NCBI GenBank assembly: GCA_045602885.1
Contig: JAZSCJ010000070.1
Span: 1-11,713, forward strand
Direction: 5' to 3'
DNA: 11,713 bases
DNA from: JAJPXI01 sp045602885
Lineage (GTDB): Bacteria; Bacillota; Clostridia; Oscillospirales; Oscillospiraceae
Part shown: positions 5,343 to 11,713 of the stretch, piece after piece
How the letters are laid out: each line of letters opens with the position of its first letter
Position numbering within the stretch: position 1 is the stretch's first letter
Made by a program: the position numbers and the translations under genes
The notes under the pieces: generated by a model
The model's database searches: none
What the model was told of the DNA's origin: nothing
Seen by the model: the letters and a program-made list of their open reading frames with translations, nothing else

Positions 5343-7417
5343 GCGTTAAAATTCACCGTTTTGCTCAGTGCCAGATTTCCGTTGACATAGATATCAACAC
5401 GCTGAGTGCCCGTACCGGTAACCGTCTTGAAGAAGGTACCCAGCGCCGGGTCGACCAGGCTGTCATACTGCGTCACGTTCCCCACATCCACTCGAATTTG
5501 TACCGGCTGACTGTATTGGGACAGATCCAGCGACACGGTTTGGGAACCTGCGATCACCGGCTGTTCATCGGGCACAGGCTGCTCGGATACCGGCGGCTCC
5601 AGCTCCAGCGGATCGTCAGGGCCAGGGGTGTCCCCGGTGGGGTTATCGTCGTTCGTCGGGCCGGAACTGATCCGGAAACTGATCTCGGTTCCTTCGGGCA
5701 CCTCGGTATCGGCCGGAATGCTCTGGAACAGCACGGTTCCCTTGGGATTGGACGCATCGGCAACCTCATCCACATTTTCCACCGTCAAATTGAGCTGTTC
5801 CGCCTTTTCCATGGCCCACTCGATGCTCTGGGTCTTAAAATCGGGCACCATGGTCATCTTAACCACCGGGCCAAGGCTGATTACGATTTTGACTGTCTGG
5901 CCGGGCGTCAGATTGACCGACTCCATGGGCTCGGAACGAATCACATAGTTTCGGGTATACTCCTCGCTGTTTTCGTAGTCGGTTTCTACCTTCAGTCCCA
6001 TTTGATCGCGCAGCAATGCCAGCGCCTGCCGGTACTCTTTATTGACCACATTGGGCATCAGAATCTCTGCCGGGCCGGCCGAAATATCCACCGTGATGGT
6101 GATATTGTCACCCTTTTTGCGCTCATCGGCTTCGGGATCCTGGCTGATGATTTGTCCCACCGGCAAATTGCTGACTACGCTCTGGCCCTCGACAATGGTA
6201 AAGACCTTATTGATGCTACCCTGGGCCATATCCTGATAGACCTCTTCCATGGTCATGCCCACCAGATTGGGCACCAGGTATTCCTCACCGGATTGGTTGA
6301 ACATGGAGCCAAAGAAGATAAACCAAAGGAAGCAGCCAATGCCGACCACAAAGACCAAAATGGCCACAACCGCCATAATGATGGACTGCATACCGCTTCG
6401 CGCACGGCGGTCATCGTAGTCATCCTCGTAATCATATTCCTCGTCATCATCCTGCTTGCGGCGACGCACCGTTTTGCTCTCACCGCGCGCGCGCACGGCC
6501 ATTCCGGCACTGCTGCGCACCAGGGTCGGCTCATCGGTGGTATCCCGCTGGAACAAGTCTTCTTGACTGTATTCAAAGTTGATGCTGGGGTTCTTACGAA
6601 ACTCCTCCAGATCGGCCAGCATGGCATCGGCCGACACATACCGCTTATCCGCATCGGAGGCCATGGCCTTCATGTTGATATTCTCCAGCGCCTCGGGAAT
6701 GTCGGGGTTGAGATCCCGGGTGGGCAGCGGAATGGAGCTGATGTGCTGAATGGCAACCGAAACAGGAGTGTCCCCTTCATAGGGCAGGCGGCCGGCGGTC
6801 ATCTCGTACAGCACAACACCGGCCGAATAGATGTCGGCACGGGTGTCAATGTGGCTGCCCCGGGCCTGTTCGGGCGAGATATAGTGCACCGAGCCCAAAG
6901 CTTCCTGGGTCAATGTGGACTGAGCAGCCGAAGCCAGTCGGGCAATGCCGAAATCGGCCACCTTAACGCTGCCGTCACGCAGCACCATGATGTTCTGGGG
7001 CTTGATGTCCCGGTGAATGATACCGCGGCTGTGGGCGTGGGAGAGTGCCTTCATGATTTGGGTGATGAAGTGCAGCGCCTCACGCCAGTTTAAGGGCAGG
7101 CCCTTTTTCTGCATATACTGCTTGAGCGTGATGCCGTCAATGAGCTCCATGACGATGTACTCCAGATCGTCCGAGCGCGAAACATCATATACCGCAACGA
7201 TATTGGGATGGGAAAGCATGGCAACGGCCTGCGACTCGTCATGGAAGCGGCGGCGGAACTCGGCGTCACGGGCCAGTTCCGGCTTGAGAATCTTGACGGC
7301 CACCAGACGGTTCAGACGATGGCAGCGCGCCTTGTAGACCACAGCCATGCCACCGGTGCCAACACACTCCAGAATCTCATATCGGTTGTCGAGTAATTTA
7401 CCTATGTATTGATCCAT
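5339..7417 (-). CDS. prkC: PrkC, membrane Ser/Thr protein kinase with PASTA repeats
   Basis: PrkC is a Hanks-type kinase that senses peptidoglycan fragments or lipid II and signals to growth, cell-wall and germination functions. The 692-residue protein has an intact kinase domain: glycine loop GTGGMAVVYKA (20-30), Lys42, Glu61, HRDIKPQN (135-142), DFG (155-157), activation segment with Ser/Thr at 167-170, and SPEQ (181-184). A very acidic juxtamembrane stretch (about 323-336) precedes one membrane helix (about 345-369). Outside the cell are three PASTA repeats (about 379-447, 451-516 and 520-587), a Pro/Asp/Glu-rich linker (588-621) and a beta-rich C-terminal domain (622-692). The ATG at 7417 has AAAGGAGG at 7427-7434, overlapping the prpC stop. 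Partner phosphatase prpC is 15 bp upstream and rsgA overlaps by 4 bp downstream. Confidence 0.97.
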   Translation of the reverse strand: MDQYIGKLLDNRYEILECVGTGGMAVVYKARCHRLNRLVAVKILKPELARDAEFRRRFHDESQAVAMLSHPNIVAVYDVSRSDDLEYIVMELIDGITLKQYMQKKGLPLNWREALHFITQIMKALSHAHSRGIIHRDIKPQNIMVLRDGSVKVADFGIARLASAAQSTLTQEALGSVHYISPEQARGSHIDTRADIYSAGVVLYEMTAGRLPYEGDTPVSVAIQHISSIPLPTRDLNPDIPEALENINMKAMASDADKRYVSADAMLADLEEFRKNPSINFEYSQEDLFQRDTTDEPTLVRSSAGMAVRARGESKTVRRRKQDDDEEYDYEDDYDDRRARSGMQSIIMAVVAILVFVVGIGCFLWFIFFGSMFNQSGEEYLVPNLVGMTMEEVYQDMAQGSINKVFTIVEGQSVVSNLPVGQIISQDPEADERKKGDNITITVDISAGPAEILMPNVVNKEYRQALALLRDQMGLKVETDYENSEEYTRNYVIRSEPMESVNLTPGQTVKIVISLGPVVKMTMVPDFKTQSIEWAMEKAEQLNLTVENVDEVADASNPKGTVLFQSIPADTEVPEGTEISFRISSGPTNDDNPTGDTPGPDDPLELEPPVSEQPVPDEQPVIAGSQTVSLDLSQYSQPVQIRVDVGNVTQYDSLVDPALGTFFKTVTGTGTQRVDIYVNGNLALSKTVNFNA

Positions 7418-7432
7418 GGCAAATATCCTCCT

Positions 7433-8164
7433 TTACATCTGGAGCAGGACCGCTGTCACATTGTCAGGGGCCCCGCGGGACAAAGCAATGTCCAGCAAGC
7501 GTTGGCAGCAATCGCCCGGCTCACCACCGTGGATTACCTCAAAAAACATCTCCTGATCGGTCAGTACATTGGACAGACCGTCCGAGCAAAGCAGCAAAAA
7601 TCCGCCCGGCACGCAAGGCTCTTGAAACAGATCGGCACGGGTATTGCTCTCCGCGCCCAGCGCACGGGTGATCAGATTCTTCTGGGGGTGTACCTGCGCC
7701 TGCTCCGGGGTAATTTTACCCTGTTGCAGCAGATCCTCCACCACCGAGTGGTCACGGGTCACACGGCGGATCCCGGCTTCGTTAATGGCATAGGCGCGGC
7801 TGTCACCCACGTTGACCACATGACAGGTCTGCTCACGCACAATGGCCGCCACCAGGGTCGTACCCATACCCATACACTCGGGGTCCTGCGCCGCACGCTG
7901 GCAAACCGCAAGGTTAGCCTGCGCCACCGCATCCTCCATCCGTTCGGTCAGGTCGGCAGAGCACTCCGGCGTTTGCAGGCTCTGGCACATGACGTCGCCA
8001 AAAACCTGTACTGCCAGGCCGCTGGCCACATTGCCTGCCCGGGCGCCGCCCATGCCGTCGCACAGGACAAGCACCATCTGCTCATCGGAGAGCACTTCCA
8101 CCCGACAGGCGTCCTGATTCTGTTGCCGGACTGCGCCGGTGTCTGTAATAGACCATACATTCAT
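7433..8164 (-). CDS. prpC: PrpC, PP2C-family Ser/Thr phosphatase
   Basis: PrpC is the metal-dependent phosphatase that removes phosphates placed by PrkC, including those on the kinase itself. The 243-residue protein has the usual bacterial length and PP2C motifs in order. These are TDTGAVRQQNQDA at the N-terminus, DGMGG (Asp36, metal), GTTLVAA (101-107), NVGDSRAY (118-125), the flap region with RDHS (137-140), CSDGLSNVL (193-201) and APDNVTAVL (232-240, with Asp234). It has no membrane segment, so it acts in the cytoplasm. AAAGGG lies about 10 nt before the ATG. It is separated from rlmN by 32 bp and from prkC by 15 bp, within the same operon. The pairing with prkC is highly conserved in Firmicutes. 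Confidence 0.97.
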   Translation of the reverse strand: MNVWSITDTGAVRQQNQDACRVEVLSDEQMVLVLCDGMGGARAGNVASGLAVQVFGDVMCQSLQTPECSADLTERMEDAVAQANLAVCQRAAQDPECMGMGTTLVAAIVREQTCHVVNVGDSRAYAINEAGIRRVTRDHSVVEDLLQQGKITPEQAQVHPQKNLITRALGAESNTRADLFQEPCVPGGFLLLCSDGLSNVLTDQEMFFEVIHGGEPGDCCQRLLDIALSRGAPDNVTAVLLQM

Positions 8165-8196
8165 ATCGCGTCATCCCTTTCGGAAAATGAAAGCTT

Positions 8197-9234
8197 TTAT
8201 TTTTGGGCTGATTCCGCCGCACCCATAGCCTTGCGGCGCAGCTGTCCGCAGGAGGCATCGATATCGCCGCCCAGACGGCGACGCACTGTGACCGTAACGC
8301 CGTGGCTTTCCAACCGCTTCTGGAATGCCGCCACCCGACGACTGGGCTTGAGCGGGCTTTCTTCCACATGGTTGAGCGGAATCAGATTGACATGACCGGG
8401 CATTCCCTTGAGCAGACGTGCCAGCAGGTCGGCCTGCGCGTCGGAATCGTTGACCCCGTCGATCATGGCATACTCATAAGAAATGCGCCGCCCGGTGGTT
8501 TCAAAATAGCGGCGACAGGTCTGCATCAGCTTCTCCACACCCACCGCCCGGTTAACCGGCATGATCTTGCTTCGGGTCTCATCATCGGGCGCATGGAGCG
8601 AAACACTTAACGTTAATTGTAACCGATATTCAGCAAGCTTGTCAATTTTTTCAACCAATCCACAGGTGGACAGCGAAATGTGACGCATTCCGATGTTCAT
8701 GCCTTTGGGGTGATTGACCAGCGTAAGAAATCGCATGACCGTATCAAAGTTGTCCAGCGGCTCGCCAATGCCCATCAACACGATGTTGGAGATCTCGGCC
8801 CCGCTGTCCAACTGGGTGAACAGCACTTGATCCAGCATTTCCGCAGGGGTCAGATCCCGAATCTTTCCGCCCAGCGTGGAGGCGCAGAAGGCGCAGCCCA
8901 TGCGGCAGCCCACCTGGGAGGAAATGCTCACGGTGTTTCCGTGCTGATACCGCATCAGCACCGTTTCGATGCAGTTGCCGTCCGCCAGCTTCCACAGGTA
9001 CTTGATGGTACCATCCTGCGCCGACTCCTGCTTGCGCTGCACCGTGGGGCGGGTGATAAAGCACTCCTGCTCCAGCTTTTCCCGCAGGGGTTTGGGCAGG
9101 TTGGTCATCTCATCAAAACTCCCTACCCCTTTGTGCAGCCAGGTGAATACCTGTCCTGCCCGAAAGGCCGGTTCGCCCCAACTTTTCAGCAGCGCGCCCA
9201 TTTCTTCCATTGTCATGGACTTCAGATCGGTCAT
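8197..9234 (-). CDS. rlmN: RlmN, radical SAM 23S rRNA (A2503-C2) methyltransferase
   Basis: RlmN puts a methyl group on C2 of A2503 in 23S rRNA (and of A37 in some tRNAs) by radical SAM chemistry through a methyl-cysteine intermediate. The 345-residue product has the [4Fe-4S] motif CRMGCAFC (Cys110, Cys114, Cys117), GIGEP (155-159), SLHAP (212-216), a NLIPLNH segment (283-289) and the methyl-carrying Cys329 in DIDASCGQL. The second conserved cysteine, which in E. coli (Cys118) resolves the RNA adduct, is Ser103 here (TVSISSQVGC; codon AGC at 8926-8928). The start is the ATG at 9234, overlapping the rsmB stop (ATGA), with GAGGAG at 9241-9246. A longer frame reaches a TTG at 9291, inside rsmB and without a convincing ribosome-binding site. 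Confidence 0.96.
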   Translation of the reverse strand: MTDLKSMTMEEMGALLKSWGEPAFRAGQVFTWLHKGVGSFDEMTNLPKPLREKLEQECFITRPTVQRKQESAQDGTIKYLWKLADGNCIETVLMRYQHGNTVSISSQVGCRMGCAFCASTLGGKIRDLTPAEMLDQVLFTQLDSGAEISNIVLMGIGEPLDNFDTVMRFLTLVNHPKGMNIGMRHISLSTCGLVEKIDKLAEYRLQLTLSVSLHAPDDETRSKIMPVNRAVGVEKLMQTCRRYFETTGRRISYEYAMIDGVNDSDAQADLLARLLKGMPGHVNLIPLNHVEESPLKPSRRVAAFQKRLESHGVTVTVRRRLGGDIDASCGQLRRKAMGAAESAQK

Positions 9235-10532
9235 GCGTTTCTCCTCAGCTTTGCAATAAAGAATCCATCCGTACCATGGATATGAGGCCAAAGGGTCACA
9301 TATCCTTCTTCCTTTACGCCCACCGGGCCGGGCAATTCCAGTTTTTCCAGTGTAAACTCGCCGTGCTCCTGCACAAACTGCTGTACAACGGCTTCATTTT
9401 CCTTCTCCAGCAGGGTACAGGTGGAATACAGCAACACACCGCCCGGCTTGACGTAGCCGCAGGCGTTATCCAAAATGGCCTTCTGAATGGCCGGCAGACC
9501 GGCCAGAGGTTTGGGGTCCTTATATCGAATGTCCGGCTTTTTGCGGATGATACCCAGCCCGGAGCAGGGCACGTCGGTAATGACCACATCAAAGGCACTT
9601 TCCCACTCACGCACCCGTTCCTTTCCGTTTTGCGTCACGGCATGGATGCAGTCCAGACCCAGCCGCTGAGCACCCTTTTCAATCAACTGGCGCTTATGGG
9701 GGTGAATGTCGCAGGAAATGATCTCGCCCTTGTTTTCCATGGCAAGAGCGGCGGCAAAGGACTTGCCCCCCGGCGCGGCGCATACGTCCAACACTCGCAT
9801 ACCCGGTTTGGGATCGGCCGCCAGAACCGCCAGCCGGGCGGCGGCATCCTGGATATAAAATTCGCCCTGCTGAAATTCTTCCAACTGCTCCAGACTACCT
9901 GTACCCTGCAGGGTCAGACAGTCGCTCAGCCACGGGTGAGGCTGTGCCTCCACACCGGCAGCAGACAGGGTTTCCAACAGCTCACCTGTTGTGGTGCGGC
10001 AGGTGTTGACCTGCGCCATGGTGGGCACTTCGCCGTTGTGATGCTCCAAAAGCGCCCGCGTTCCACCCACGCCAAGCCGCTTGGCAAACAAATCCACCAG
10101 CCATTGGGGATGGCTGTAGCGCACCGACAAATCTTCCGGGGGTGTCAGATCCTTTTTGCCGCGCTCGATGTTGCGCAGCACGGCGTTGACCAGTCCGGCT
10201 GCACCGGGATTTTTACAGAATTTCCGGGTCAGCTTGTCCGACTCATCCACCGCCGCCCGGGCCGGTACACGGTCCAGGAAAAGAAGCTGATAGGCCCCCA
10301 GACGCAGCGTGCTGCGCACCTGCAGATCCAGCTTACCCTTGGCAAAGTTGTTAATGTACCAATCCAGCAGCATGCGGTTTTGCACCACGCCAAAGGTCAG
10401 TCGGGTGGCCAGGGCGGCATCCCGGCCGGTCACGCCGGCTTCGTGGAGGGTGCGCTTCAAGAAGCCGTCTGCCCAGGCGTCCTGCTTTTCACAAGCCACC
10501 AGCGTACGCAGGGCAACTTCCCGGGCGGTCAT
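9231..10532 (-). CDS. rsmB: RsmB, 16S rRNA (cytosine-967 C5) methyltransferase
   Basis: RsmB makes m5C967 in 16S rRNA using SAM. The 433-residue protein has an N-terminal NusB-like helical RNA-binding domain (about 1-130, including LTFGVVQNRMLLDWYI and AAVDESDKLTRKF). It is followed by a Rossmann methyltransferase domain: DVCAAPGGKS (249-258), CDIHPHK (274-280), TDVPCSGLG (319-327, Cys323) and YSTCTL (369-374, catalytic Cys372). The C-terminus has the expected HGTDGFFIAKLRR. The start ATG overlaps the fmt stop (ATGA at 10529-10532) and the stop overlaps the rlmN start the same way, so all three are probably translationally coupled. Nothing is missing or unusual. The order fmt-rsmB-rlmN matches B. 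subtilis. Confidence 0.97.
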   Translation of the reverse strand: MTAREVALRTLVACEKQDAWADGFLKRTLHEAGVTGRDAALATRLTFGVVQNRMLLDWYINNFAKGKLDLQVRSTLRLGAYQLLFLDRVPARAAVDESDKLTRKFCKNPGAAGLVNAVLRNIERGKKDLTPPEDLSVRYSHPQWLVDLFAKRLGVGGTRALLEHHNGEVPTMAQVNTCRTTTGELLETLSAAGVEAQPHPWLSDCLTLQGTGSLEQLEEFQQGEFYIQDAAARLAVLAADPKPGMRVLDVCAAPGGKSFAAALAMENKGEIISCDIHPHKRQLIEKGAQRLGLDCIHAVTQNGKERVREWESAFDVVITDVPCSGLGIIRKKPDIRYKDPKPLAGLPAIQKAILDNACGYVKPGGVLLYSTCTLLEKENEAVVQQFVQEHGEFTLEKLELPGPVGVKEEGYVTLWPHIHGTDGFFIAKLRRNA

Positions 10533-11461
10533 AACACCGTACTCCCCTCGGGAATGGGTTTGCCCTGCAAAAAGGCGTTGGCCGGCATACGTTTCTTACC
10601 GTCGGGCTGCAATTCACAAATTTCAAGCACGCTGCCCTCACCGCAGGCGATCTGCAAGCCCTTCTTGTCAGCCTTAACCACCGTGCCGGGCTGGGCGTGC
10701 GTGAGTTCCCCACAAACCTTGGTGGCAAACACCTTGCAGCGCACGCCGCCCAATTCGGCTACGGCGGCAGGCCAGGGGATCAATCCACGCACCTGATCGT
10801 GCAGGGTACGGGCCGATTTGGTCCAGTCCATGGCCGACAGTTCGCGGGAGAGCATGGGTGCAAAGGTGACCTGCGCGGCATCCTGCGGCGTACGTACCGC
10901 CGTACCGTCAGCAATGGTCTGCACCGTATCCACCAACAGCCCAGCGCCCAGCTCGGCCAGACGGTCGTGCAGCGCTTCCACCGTTTCGTCGGGATCAATG
11001 GGGGTTTCCACCTGGGAAATGATATCACCGGCATCCAGCTCAGTCGCCATGTGCATAATGGTCACGCCGGACACCGCATCGCCATTGAGAATGGCCCAGT
11101 TGATGGGTGCCGCGCCGCGATAGCGGGGCAACAAGGACGAATGGACGTTGATACAGCCCTTGGCAGGGTAGTCCAAAATTTCATCGGGCAGAATGCGGCC
11201 GTAGGCCGCCACCACGATCAGCTCGGGCGCCAGCTGCTGAATCTGCTCCAGCGCCGTGCCGTCCCGCAGTTTGGTGGGCTGAAACACAGGGATCTCGTGT
11301 TCCAGACAAAACTGCTTGACCGGGGTGGGCTGTAGCTTCATGCCACGGTTTTTGGGCTTGTCGGGCTGGGTAAAGGCGCCGCAGATGTCGTGTCCGGCCT
11401 GTACCAATGCCCGGATGGAAGGCACCGCGAAGTCGGGCGTGCCCATAAACAGAATACGCAT
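10529..11461 (-). CDS. fmt: Fmt, methionyl-tRNA formyltransferase
   Basis: Fmt transfers a formyl group from 10-formyl-tetrahydrofolate to Met-tRNA(fMet), preparing the initiator tRNA. The 310-residue length is normal. It starts MRILFMGTPDFAVPS and has TQPDKPKNRGMKL (31-43), the active-site stretch with Asn105, His107 and SSLLPRYRGAAP (108-119), and ELDAGDI (Asp143). This set matches the E. coli Asn106/His108/Asp144 catalytic triad. A C-terminal OB-like domain (about 205-310) binds the tRNA. The ATG at 11461 was chosen because it starts the conserved N-terminus and shares a base with the def stop (TGATG). The frame stays open upstream only because it runs through def in another phase. The def-fmt pair acts in sequence on the N-terminal Met: Fmt adds formyl, Def removes it. 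Confidence 0.98.
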   Translation of the reverse strand: MRILFMGTPDFAVPSIRALVQAGHDICGAFTQPDKPKNRGMKLQPTPVKQFCLEHEIPVFQPTKLRDGTALEQIQQLAPELIVVAAYGRILPDEILDYPAKGCINVHSSLLPRYRGAAPINWAILNGDAVSGVTIMHMATELDAGDIISQVETPIDPDETVEALHDRLAELGAGLLVDTVQTIADGTAVRTPQDAAQVTFAPMLSRELSAMDWTKSARTLHDQVRGLIPWPAAVAELGGVRCKVFATKVCGELTHAQPGTVVKADKKGLQIACGEGSVLEICELQPDGKKRMPANAFLQGKPIPEGSTVL

Positions 11462-11713
11462 CAGTCGTCCTGCTCCATTTCTTCCAGTTCTTCCAATTCC
11501 TCCACCGTGTACAGCCGATCGGTATGCTCGGTGAACAGGTGGCCGTCCAGATGCTCGCACTCATGGCAGAAGCACCGGGCCGTCAGATCCACGTCCTCCA
11601 CCTCAAAGAAATTGCCGTTGCGGTCCTGCGCCTTGACACGCACGCGATAAGGCCGGGTCACCTGACCGTACAGGCCGGGCACCGACAGGCAGCCCTCCCA
11701 GCCGGTCTGCTCC
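11461..11713 (-). CDS. def: Def, peptide deformylase, C-terminal part (5' end off window)
   Basis: Peptide deformylase removes the N-formyl group from nascent proteins at the ribosome exit. Only the last 83 codons are in the window. They contain motif II EGCLSVPG (metal-ligand Cys) and motif III HECEHLDGHLF (two metal-ligand His and catalytic Glu). The N-terminal GxGxAAxQ motif lies past the right edge. The protein ends in an acidic tail (VEELEELEEMEQDD), longer than needed for the fold and of unknown use. Its stop codon overlaps the fmt start by one base. The frame runs unbroken to the edge, so truncation is due to the window and not to mutation. Confidence 0.96.
   Translation of the reverse strand, partial: EQTGWEGCLSVPGLYGQVTRPYRVRVKAQDRNGNFFEVEDVDLTARCFCHECEHLDGHLFTEHTDRLYTVEELEELEEMEQDD

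Noticed and set aside
4476..5390. 304-residue plus-strand ORF opposite rsgA
   Set aside because: It is antisense to a certain gene, has no recognisable motif, and its openness follows from the codon bias of the real minus-strand gene.
5498..7093. 531-residue plus-strand ORF opposite prkC
   Set aside because: His/Gly/Ile-rich shadow of the kinase gene with no domain and no ribosome-binding site.
9235..9291. 19-codon N-terminal extension of RlmN
   Set aside because: It would start at TTG inside rsmB; the ATG at 9234 has GAGGAG at the right spacing and overlaps the rsmB stop in the way seen at other junctions.
9210..10796. 528-residue plus-strand ORF opposite rsmB and the end of fmt
   Set aside because: It crosses a gene boundary on the other strand and shows no family features; it is an antisense shadow.
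11462..11560. 33-codon N-terminal extension of Fmt
   Set aside because: It lies wholly inside def in another phase and precedes the universally conserved MRILFMGTPDFA start.

Overview
The window is a stretch of a spore-forming, fairly GC-rich Firmicute chromosome. It is most likely a member of the Clostridia, and perhaps the Oscillospirales, although that order-level guess rests only on general look. The evidence for Clostridia is the presence of spoIVA and spoVM together with a SipL-type LysM protein; SipL is the clostridial partner of SpoIVA, and Bacillus uses SpoVID instead. The order def-fmt-rsmB-rlmN-prpC-prkC-rsgA-spoVM is also close to the B. subtilis order (def-fmt-rsmB-rlmN-prpC-prkC-cpgA-rpe-thiN-spoVM), with rpe and thiN missing here.

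Layout, following transcription of the main block (all on the minus strand, right to left). A 3' fragment of def (peptide deformylase, 11461-11713) is followed by fmt, rsmB and rlmN, which cover start-Met processing and rRNA methylation. Next come prpC and prkC (PP2C phosphatase and PASTA-type Ser/Thr kinase) and rsgA (ribosome-assembly GTPase). The genes are packed with ATGA or TGATG overlaps or 15-32 bp gaps, as in one long operon. After rsgA comes a terminator-like hairpin (4382-4445). Then follow a 23-residue SpoVM gene (4309-4380), a sipL-like gene (2682-4199) and spoIVA (1188-2666). These three encode the basement layer of the spore coat: SpoVM marks the convex forespore surface, SpoIVA polymerises on it using ATP, and SipL tethers to SpoIVA.

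Downstream of spoIVA is a GC-rich hairpin. Beyond it lies a tRNA-Ala(GGC) gene (957-1032, minus) with a near-consensus vegetative promoter and its own hairpin terminator directly abutting the encoded CCA. To the left of the 3' end of the tRNA, on the plus strand, is the C-terminal part of a tyrosine recombinase (1-771). This arrangement suggests a mobile element inserted at the tRNA-Ala 3' end and extending off the left edge.

The parts that most deserve attention are: the tiny spoVM gene; its ribosome-binding site, which sits inside the 3' arm of a terminator hairpin; the physical clustering of spoVM, sipL and spoIVA; and an RlmN in which the Cys that normally resolves the RNA adduct is Ser. 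I see no CRISPR array, insertion sequence or defence system. The large open frames on the plus strand opposite the operon look like antisense shadows.
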